Below, one piece after another: positions 58,218 through 64,000 of a DNA stretch of 64,000 nucleotides. A model generated the notes under the pieces. That model made no database searches, was not told the DNA's origin, and saw nothing but the letters and a program-made list of their open reading frames with translations. Both the position numbers and the translations under genes were made by a program. The stretch is from positions 1 through 64,000 of the forward strand of contig JABCZD010000019.1 in the NCBI GenBank assembly GCA_013289855.1, in the 5' to 3' direction. Source of the stretch: Acidobacteriota bacterium (lineage in GTDB: Bacteria > Acidobacteriota > Terriglobia > Acidiferrales > UBA7541). The stretch's first letter is position 1; each line of letters begins with the position of its first letter.

Positions 58218-59246
58218 TTAGTCGAGCTGCACCATGATTTTCGTGAACTTGGCGGGATTGGCGCTCCACGCTTCCAAGATTCCTGGAGCTTCATCCAGAC
58301 TGACAATCACGCCAACGGCGTCATCCACGGGAAATTTCCCTTGCTGGAGCATTTCAATCACGGACTGAAAATCGGCCGGCAAAGCATTTCGTGAGCCAAG
58401 AATATCCAGCTCCTTCTGCACAAATAGTTTGGTTTCGCAGGCCACGGGTTCTTTGGCATAACCGATGTAAACGACGCGGCCAGTGAAGGCAACCTCTTCG
58501 ACGGCCGCACAGAACGTTTGCGGATGGCCGACAGCCTCTATGATTACGTCGGGCCCGCGGCCATCCGTGAACCCCCGAAGTTGCTCATGGAGAGATTCCG
58601 TGACGGAATTGACGGTGTGCGCTGCGCCAGCTTTCATTGCGATCTTGAGTTTCCCATCGTCGACATCGACGGCAATGGTAATTGCACCCGAAAAATGTGC
58701 AGCGGCGATAGCGCCGAGACCCACGCCACCACAACCGAAAACGGCGACAGTGTCGGCGCGAGATATCCGGCCTCTAGCTACAGCGTGAAAGCCAACGGTG
58801 AGAGGTTCGACGAGACAGAGTTCCTTGATAGAAAGCGAGGCGGGATAAAGTTTCTCGGGCGGCATGGCGATCTGTTCGGTAAGTGCGCCGTCGCGCTGGA
58901 CGCCGAGAGTTTCGTTGCAGGCGCAAGCGTTAAAACGGCCGCGCAGGCACGATGGGCACTTGCCACAATGCGTGTAGGGGGACATGGTGACGTTGGCGCC
59001 CGAAGATAATGCGGGCCAGGAAGAATTTCCTTCGATTATGGTGGCGGCGATTTCGTGTCCAGGAATGCGGGGAAACTGCACCAACGGGTTCCGGCCGCGA
59101 TAAGAGTTCAAATCGCTGCCGCACAGACCAACCATGCGGATGCGCAACAGAACTTTGGCGGAATCCGATTGCGGCTCTGGAACCGATTCGATCACTGCTT
59201 CACCGGGTTTTTTAATGACTAAGGCTCGCATCGCTTTTGCCATCAC
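58218..59246 (-). CDS. Zinc-dependent sugar/alcohol dehydrogenase
   Basis: A 342-residue medium-chain dehydrogenase. The catalytic zinc ligands are Cys in GLCGSD (about 40-45) and GHE (about 63-65); the structural zinc lobe is CGKCPSCLRGRFNAC (about 94-108, four Cys); the NAD fold is GCGGVGLGAIA (about 170-180). The family contains sorbitol, L-threonine and galactitol dehydrogenases. In the operon it may oxidise an intermediate of L-fucose breakdown, for example the sugar itself or a keto-deoxy acid. The start is GTG 59246 or ATG 59243; the GTG overlaps the upstream stop. Confidence 0.9.
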   Translation of the reverse strand: MMAKAMRALVIKKPGEAVIESVPEPQSDSAKVLLRIRMVGLCGSDLNSYRGRNPLVQFPRIPGHEIAATIIEGNSSWPALSSGANVTMSPYTHCGKCPSCLRGRFNACACNETLGVQRDGALTEQIAMPPEKLYPASLSIKELCLVEPLTVGFHAVARGRISRADTVAVFGCGGVGLGAIAAAHFSGAITIAVDVDDGKLKIAMKAGAAHTVNSVTESLHEQLRGFTDGRGPDVIIEAVGHPQTFCAAVEEVAFTGRVVYIGYAKEPVACETKLFVQKELDILGSRNALPADFQSVIEMLQQGKFPVDDAVGVIVSLDEAPGILEAWSANPAKFTKIMVQLD

Positions 59247-60088
59247 ACGTTTCTGTGCAGCGAATAAACGTCCGTCGCCACGCCGCCGAGAATCATTTCT
59301 TGCTCCGAAGTGGAAAGCGGCTTGATGAAGTCTTGCAACGTGGAAAACCAGGCCTGGTGGGTGGCGGCCAGCAGACAGACCGGCCAGTCCGAACCAGCCA
59401 TCAGGCGCTTAGGTCCGAAGCTATCGAGAGCGCAATCGAGATATGGCTGCAAGTCCGCGGGCTGCCATTGCGCCCAATCTGCTTCGGTAATCAGTCCGGA
59501 AAGCTTGCAATAGACATTTTCGCGGCGCGCAAGTTCGCGCATGTTGGAACGCCACGGTTCAAGCTGACGGTCGCGAATCCGCGGTTTGGCAAGGTGATCG
59601 AGGACGAACACCTGCGTGGGATGGCGATCGACAAAGGATATGGCCGCGGGCAGGTGGCGTTCAAAGATCAAAATGTCATACACCAGAGACGACTGCTTCA
59701 TGTGAGCGATGCCGGCGTTGAAGTCAGGGCGCAGAATGAATTCACTGTTTGGCTCGTCTTGGATAACGTGACGAAGTCCCTTCAGCTTTGCGAAATCAAG
59801 TAGCGCTTCGAGGACCGCTGGGAATTCCGGGCCGGCAATCGGGGCCCAGCCGACGACGCCGCGAATCAATGCCGAATCTTGCGCCAAGTCCAACAACCAA
59901 TTCGTTTCGTCAAGAGTCTGCCGAGCCTGCACTGCGATGCTTCCATGAACCGCAGAGCGCGCCAGCTCGCACTGCAGGTCGTCCAACAAAAAATCCCTGG
60001 CCAGCACGCCCATATCCGGAGCAATCCAGGGGTAATCCTCCCTGCGATAGCGCCAGAGATGATGGTGAGCGTCGATGCACTCATGCAT
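59243..60088 (-). CDS. Amidohydrolase-family lactonase, L-fuconolactonase-like
   Basis: A 281-residue amidohydrolase-2 family enzyme (COG3618 type). The metal-binding motif is IDAHHHLWRY (5-14), followed by ALARSAVHGSIAVQA, HVIQDEPNSEFI (about 112-123), VLDHLAKPRI with the metal-binding His, LSGLITEAD and MAGSDWPVC (about 235-243), with the catalytic Asp. These are the L-fuconolactonase and L-rhamnono-lactonase marks. It would open the L-fucono-lactone made by a sugar dehydrogenase. Start ATG 60088. It overlaps the next gene. Confidence 0.85.
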   Translation of the reverse strand: MHECIDAHHHLWRYRREDYPWIAPDMGVLARDFLLDDLQCELARSAVHGSIAVQARQTLDETNWLLDLAQDSALIRGVVGWAPIAGPEFPAVLEALLDFAKLKGLRHVIQDEPNSEFILRPDFNAGIAHMKQSSLVYDILIFERHLPAAISFVDRHPTQVFVLDHLAKPRIRDRQLEPWRSNMRELARRENVYCKLSGLITEADWAQWQPADLQPYLDCALDSFGPKRLMAGSDWPVCLLAATHQAWFSTLQDFIKPLSTSEQEMILGGVATDVYSLHRNV

Positions 60089-60132
60089 GTGCGTCGACCG
60101 TTTCGCTCGAGTACTTTTCTGAATCGCGTTGG

Positions 60133-61092
60133 CTAAGCATTGTTTTCAGGGTTCCCAGATGGCCAATCCACGTTGAAAGCGGAACTGATAGTCGCGCGAA
60201 TCTCAGCAAGAAGCGCGGGGTCGGATTTCGTCTGAAACAACCGCAGATTGGCGAGGACCTCAGCCTGCGTAGCCATGCCCACCAGCGTGCTGGATACATA
60301 CGGGTGGTCCAGAGCGAAACGAAGAGAAGTGGCTGCGACGGACTTGCCGGAACGTGCACATAGCTCAGCAATGCGCTGGCCCGCCTGGTGAACTTCGCGG
60401 GGCGCGGGATGCCAGGCCGGCACGCCGCGTTCTGTCAGCACGCCCATGTGCAAAGCCGACGCATTGATGAGTCCTACGGAATTCGTCTTGGCGAAGGGTG
60501 TGAGTTCGTCGTCCATGTTGGTGGTTAACAAGTTGTAGTGGCAGTAGCTGAGAATCGTATCTACTGGGACCTGCGTGGCGATGCGAGCCAGGAATTTAGG
60601 CGGATAGCCGGTGATGCCGATGAAACGAGCTTTGCCACTCTCTTGAATTCTGCGGAGAGCCGGCAAGGTCTCCTGCACAATTTGCCGGAAATCGCCGAAC
60701 TCCACGTCGTGCGCCTGCAACAAATCGAGGCGATCCGTTTTCAAGCGCCGCAGAGACGCATCGACGCTGCCGATCATGGATTTCGCGGAAAAATCGAAGT
60801 GGTCCAAACCATAACGACCACCCTTGGAAGCCAAGACAATTTTGTCGCGCTTGCCGACGAGCGCTTCTCCAAGGCGCTGTTCGGCAAGTTGCAATCCGTA
60901 GTAGGGAGAGACATCGAAGAAATTGATGCCGCGTTCGATCGCGATGTGGACGGCGCGGGCGGCCTCGGCATGATCGACCGCGCCGTAAACGTCTCCGAGC
61001 GGCGCAGCTCCGAAACCGAGAACCGAGACCTTAAGATCGGTCCGGCCCAGTTGCCGGTATTCCACCACTTCGTTTGACGCTTCTATCGACAT
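60133..61092 (-). CDS. Aldo/keto reductase, L-fucose or L-galactose dehydrogenase-like
   Basis: A 319-residue AKR with the catalytic tetrad D60 (FFDVSPYYG), Y65, K90 (LASKGGRYG) and H128 (LLQAHDVEFG). The segment PYYGLQLAEQRLGEAL and the size match L-galactose dehydrogenase and D-threo-aldose 1-dehydrogenase, which also oxidise L-fucose at C1. It is the likely first enzyme of the oxidative pathway, making the lactone opened by the next gene. Start ATG 61092. The spacing to the aldolase upstream is 96 bp and to the lactonase 44 bp. Confidence 0.88.
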   Translation of the reverse strand: MSIEASNEVVEYRQLGRTDLKVSVLGFGAAPLGDVYGAVDHAEAARAVHIAIERGINFFDVSPYYGLQLAEQRLGEALVGKRDKIVLASKGGRYGLDHFDFSAKSMIGSVDASLRRLKTDRLDLLQAHDVEFGDFRQIVQETLPALRRIQESGKARFIGITGYPPKFLARIATQVPVDTILSYCHYNLLTTNMDDELTPFAKTNSVGLINASALHMGVLTERGVPAWHPAPREVHQAGQRIAELCARSGKSVAATSLRFALDHPYVSSTLVGMATQAEVLANLRLFQTKSDPALLAEIRATISSAFNVDWPSGNPENNA

Positions 61093-61188
61093 GGTTCACA
61101 AGACCTAAGAAATTTGAAACGACCCAGCACGACGAATCGATCTGAAGCTTTGGCCGGCGACTTTTCGTACGCCAATCGAATTTTCCGC

Positions 61189-61842
61189 TCAGGCGGGCAC
61201 CCGATGTTTGGCCACGACTTCCATATATTTTCTGGCGTTATGCGTCGTGGCTTTCAGCTTCTCGGGAGAACACAAATCTCCGTCAATCAAATCAGCGCCG
61301 ACCCCCAGGGCGAAAGCTCCCGCGGAAAGGAGCTCGGCTGCCGTAGAGAGCGAAACGCCCCCAGTGGGAATGAGTTCGATCTGGGGAAGCGGGGCTTTCA
61401 AGGACTTGAGATATTTCGCGCCGCCGACCGCGCCACATGGGAAGACCTTCACCGCGTCCGCGCCGGCTTCCCACGCGGTGATTATTTCGGTGGGTGTGAG
61501 CGCGCCGGGGAAGACCGGGACCGCATGTTGGCGGCAGAGTTCAATGGTGGAAACCTTCAGACCGGGGCTAACGATAAATTTAGCGCCGGCGAGAATGCAC
61601 GCGCGAGCCGTCTGCGGGTCGAGCACCGTTCCCGCGCCGATTAAAACTTGATCGCCCAACATGGCTGCAAGTTCTCGAATAACTTCCAGTGCCCCCGGGA
61701 CAGTCATGGTGATTTCCAGAATAGGAATGCCGCCTTGCAGCACGGCGCGTGCGATGCAAAGCGCATCTTCCTGACTACGAGCGCGCAATACGGGGATCAC
61801 GCCGACGTCGCGAATTCGCCGCAAGGTTTGCAAGTTCGTCAT
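61189..61842 (-). CDS. 2-keto-3-deoxy-6-phosphogluconate aldolase-like
   Basis: A 217-residue class I KDPG/KHG aldolase. The Schiff-base lysine is K132 (DAVKVFPCGAVGG) and E43 is in ILEITMTVP; GAGTVLDPQTA (70-80) and GLKVSTIELC follow. These match E. coli Eda (E45, K133). It cleaves KDPG to pyruvate and glyceraldehyde-3-phosphate; unphosphorylated or deoxy analogues are possible substrates. It lies 15 bp after the kinase gene, the usual kdgK-eda pairing. Start ATG 61842. Confidence 0.93.
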   Translation of the reverse strand: MTNLQTLRRIRDVGVIPVLRARSQEDALCIARAVLQGGIPILEITMTVPGALEVIRELAAMLGDQVLIGAGTVLDPQTARACILAGAKFIVSPGLKVSTIELCRQHAVPVFPGALTPTEIITAWEAGADAVKVFPCGAVGGAKYLKSLKAPLPQIELIPTGGVSLSTAAELLSAGAFALGVGADLIDGDLCSPEKLKATTHNARKYMEVVAKHRVPA

Positions 61843-61857
61843 GGAGATTTGCCCACG

Positions 61858-63018
61858 TTAGCGCTGCACGCGCGCGGAGCCTCCCGTCATCAAGCGAAAA
61901 ACCTCCGGAGCGGTGGCCATGCTGGTGTCTCCGGGAGTACTCATGGCCAGCGCGCCGTGTGCGCAACCGCAATCGACCGCCCACTGCGGATCCTTGCCTT
62001 GCAGAAAACCATAAATCAGACCGGAAGCGAAAGAGTCTCCTCCGCCCACGCGATCGAATATTTCCAGGTTCGGAAAGGGCCGCGCTTCAAAAAATTCTCC
62101 GGCGTGGTAGCAGATCGCACCCCAATCATTCACGGAAGCGGTCTTCGCGTTGCGCAGGGTGGTGGCCACCGCCCGCAAATTGGGATACTTTGCAACAACC
62201 GCGTGGATCATGGCGCGGAAGCTGGCGGACGGCAGTGCCGAGAGATTTTCGTCCACGCCCGCGACAGCGAAACCCAGCGCGGACGTAAAGTCCTCTTCGT
62301 TGCCAAGCATGACGTCAACGAACGAGGCGAGCTCGCGATTCACTTCTATGGCGCGGTTCCTGCCGCCAATCGATTTCCAAAGCGATTCGCGATAGTTCAG
62401 GTCGTAAGAAACCACCACGCCGTATTTCTTAGCGGCTTGCATGGCTTCTTTGGCGACCAGCATGGTGCTCTCCGAAAGAGCCGCGAATATCCCCCCAGTG
62501 TGAAACCAGCGCGCGCCTTCGGTCTTGAAGATTTTCTCCCAATCGATCTGGCCGGGCTGCAATTGCGAAACAGCGGTATGGCCGCGATCGGAGCAGCCAA
62601 CCCCAGCGCGCGCGCCAAACCCGCGTTCCGTAAAGTTCAATCCGTTGCGAACGTCGCGGCCCACGCCGTCGTACTCCGTCCATCGCAAATGCGATAGGTC
62701 CACACCACCCTGCAGCATCAGGTCTTCAACCAGCCGTCCCACAGGATTATCGGCAAGCGCGGTAACGTGCATGGTGCGCAAGCCAAAGCAGCGCCGCAAT
62801 CCCCGCGCGACGTTGTACTCGCCGCCGCCTTCCCACACACGAAACTCGCGCGTGGTCGAAATCCGGCTGTCTCCCGGATCCAGACGCAGCATTACTTCAC
62901 CCAGGCTGACCAAATCCCAGCGGCAGTCCGCGGCCTTACGAGAGATGTTCAGCGGCGAACCCACGATAGTGGCTTCCGTGGAATCGCCTCCAACCGCTTC
63001 GCCACGCGACGCGCTCAT
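61858..63018 (-). CDS. PfkB-family carbohydrate kinase, 2-keto-3-deoxygluconate kinase-like
   Basis: A 386-residue ribokinase-type enzyme. The N-terminal 32 residues are an extension. The substrate loop begins LVSLGEVMLRLDP (about 36-48), with GGGEYNVARGL (about 63-73), and the ATP motif with the catalytic Asp is DRVGGGDSFASGLIYGFLQG (about 318-337). Length and motifs resemble KdgK more than fructokinase. 2-Keto-3-deoxygluconate is the likely substrate given the aldolase and KduD-like neighbours. Start ATG 63018, overlapping the upstream SDR stop as ATGA. Confidence 0.88.
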   Translation of the reverse strand: MSASRGEAVGGDSTEATIVGSPLNISRKAADCRWDLVSLGEVMLRLDPGDSRISTTREFRVWEGGGEYNVARGLRRCFGLRTMHVTALADNPVGRLVEDLMLQGGVDLSHLRWTEYDGVGRDVRNGLNFTERGFGARAGVGCSDRGHTAVSQLQPGQIDWEKIFKTEGARWFHTGGIFAALSESTMLVAKEAMQAAKKYGVVVSYDLNYRESLWKSIGGRNRAIEVNRELASFVDVMLGNEEDFTSALGFAVAGVDENLSALPSASFRAMIHAVVAKYPNLRAVATTLRNAKTASVNDWGAICYHAGEFFEARPFPNLEIFDRVGGGDSFASGLIYGFLQGKDPQWAVDCGCAHGALAMSTPGDTSMATAPEVFRLMTGGSARVQR

Positions 63019-63791
63019 TGATTGACTCCGCTCGCGAGTAGCCCGCCATCCACCGTGAGAAGCTGTCCCGTAACGTAAGAGCTCGCGTCCGAAGCGAGAA
63101 ACACGGCGGCGCCGACGAGTTCCTCCGTTCTACCAAAGCGTCCCATGGGCGTGCGCATCAAATATTCGCGACCGCGTTCGGTGCCCGTCAACAGCGCAGA
63201 ATTCATCTCCGTGAGAAAATTCCCCGGCAAGATCGCGTTGACCAACACACCCAGCCGCGACCATTCCACCGCCAAGGATTTTGTCAGAGAGGCGACACCC
63301 GCTTTGCTCGCGTTGTAGGCCGTCACTTGGTACAAGCCGAGCAGGGAGCCAAACGAAGCGATGTTGATAATGCGCCCGCTTTTTCGCTGCAACATGTGTT
63401 CGCCAAAAATCTGGCAACCGCGCAGCGTACCGGTAAGATTGATGTCCAGAATTTCCAGCCAGTCAGCCTCGGTAAAATCCACGGTCGGGGCTTTCTTGGT
63501 GATCCCCGCGGCGTTCACCAGAATGTCCACCTTGCCGAAAGCGGCCAGCGCTGCCTCTCGCAACGCGACCGTCGAGCTGCGATCGCGAACATCGGTGAGC
63601 ACGCGAAGAGTCTTGCGGCCGCGCGATTCGATCTCCGCGGCGGTAGCGTTCACCTGGGCACTTCTCCGCGCGGAGGCTACCACGTCGGCGCCGGCATCGG
63701 CGAGCCCCAAGGCCAGCGTGCGACCGATGCCGCTGCTGCCCCCGATGACCACCGCCGTTTTACCTTCCAAGGCGAACAGCGCGGACGGCAT
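63015..63791 (-). CDS. SDR-family dehydrogenase, KduD-like
   Basis: A 258-residue short-chain dehydrogenase from ATG 63791 (GTG 63797 also possible; AAAGGG lies 9 nt from the ATG). The motifs are VIGGSSGIGRT (15-25), NAAG, and TAYNASKAGVAS (YxxxK about 160-164). The motifs and the segment LPGNFLTEMNSALL match KduD/gluconate 5-dehydrogenase-type enzymes. It would reduce 5-keto-4-deoxyuronate or a related keto sugar acid before KdgK and Eda. It is the first gene of the operon. The 209 bp upstream hold no gene; a TTTTC-CATC-GAAAA palindrome at 63860-63873 is an operator candidate. Confidence 0.88.
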   Translation of the reverse strand: MPSALFALEGKTAVVIGGSSGIGRTLALGLADAGADVVASARRSAQVNATAAEIESRGRKTLRVLTDVRDRSSTVALREAALAAFGKVDILVNAAGITKKAPTVDFTEADWLEILDINLTGTLRGCQIFGEHMLQRKSGRIINIASFGSLLGLYQVTAYNASKAGVASLTKSLAVEWSRLGVLVNAILPGNFLTEMNSALLTGTERGREYLMRTPMGRFGRTEELVGAAVFLASDASSYVTGQLLTVDGGLLASGVNQ

Positions 63792-64000
63792 AAACACTCG
63801 CCCTTTCTAATACGGATGGAGTGCGGCAACGGGCCAACTTTACACGATACAGTAAGCGATTTTCCATCGAAAAATGCACGCCCTACACAACGCAGCGACA
63901 CCTCCACGGATGACGCTCGCAGTGTCTTCAGGAACGAACTACGTTTCTTGAGATTGCCGAGCTGCGTGCGTTTTTCCGTGAGCGTCGGCGTCCACAATCG

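Noticed and set aside
63677..63997. A 106-codon minus-strand frame overlapping the start of the KduD-like gene
   Set aside because: It is in another frame of the same strand and its C-terminal half only restates GC-rich sequence of the SDR; no start signal.
1..64000. CRISPR array, insertion sequence, prophage or toxin-antitoxin system
   Set aside because: No regular direct repeats with spacers, no transposase motif (DDE), integrase or toxin family was seen. The palindromic repeats are single or paired and irregularly spaced.

Overview
The window looks like a chromosomal segment of a Gram-negative soil-type bacterium, most probably an Acidobacteriota (Terriglobia-like) member. This is inferred from moderately high GC, an outer-membrane gene set (Lol-like ABC systems, LolA-like secreted proteins, a UPF-type TPR lipoprotein), the MEP isoprenoid genes ispD/ispE/ispF, many short intergenic palindromes, and numerous conserved proteins of unknown function sitting between housekeeping genes. 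No phage, insertion sequence, transposase or CRISPR array was seen. About 69 protein genes and one tRNA gene are called; most were assigned from catalytic motifs read in the translation, not from a database search.

Layout. 0.2-11.1 kb, mostly plus strand: folP, an M28 peptidase, ruvX, mltG, two overlapping proteins of unknown function, then a putative lipoprotein-trafficking cluster (lipoprotein, FtsX-type permease, LolD-type ATPase, small membrane protein, LolA-like protein). 11.1-17.5 kb: ada, a PilZ protein, a HAD phosphatase, a secreted protein, acylphosphatase, apt and rlmB, with many palindromic repeats between them. 17.6-31.7 kb, all minus strand: a 14-gene housekeeping run (TPR lipoprotein, ispE, prs, rplY, pth, rpsF, rpsR, rplI, dnaB, alr, a PIN-TRAM protein, ispD, ispF, and a stand-alone protein resembling the glutamyl-tRNA synthetase C-terminal domain). 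32.0-38.0 kb: glutathione peroxidase, a second ABC exporter with a fused double FtsX permease and an AttH/CrtC-type lipocalin-like protein, and a SIMPL-domain protein. 38.1-41.9 kb, minus strand: small unknowns, an acetyltransferase, nicotinamidase and an aldehyde dehydrogenase.

42.1-54.5 kb, plus strand: rplU-rpmA-obgE-nadD-rsfS, a sigma-54-type activator lacking a sensor domain, rlmH, an unknown, cobO, accD-folC, purE-purK, a class-I amidotransferase, an SDR and a secreted protein, ending at a convergent tRNA-Leu(CAG). 55.1-63.8 kb, minus strand: an eight-gene sugar operon (KduD-like SDR, KdgK-like kinase, KDPG aldolase, aldo-keto reductase, fuconolactonase-like hydrolase, zinc dehydrogenase, FucP-like transporter, secreted GH29 alpha-L-fucosidase) that reads as L-fucose release, uptake and oxidation joined to a uronate/KDG branch.

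The most noteworthy points are: the gltX-like C-terminal domain in the old yacL-ispD-ispF-gltX neighbourhood; an 82-bp palindromic element present twice in opposite orientation (72/82 identical, no gaps); a perfectly spaced orphan promoter beside one copy; several candidate leaderless genes with a -10 box 6-10 nt from the start codon; and ribosomal protein S18 with long low-complexity tails on both ends.
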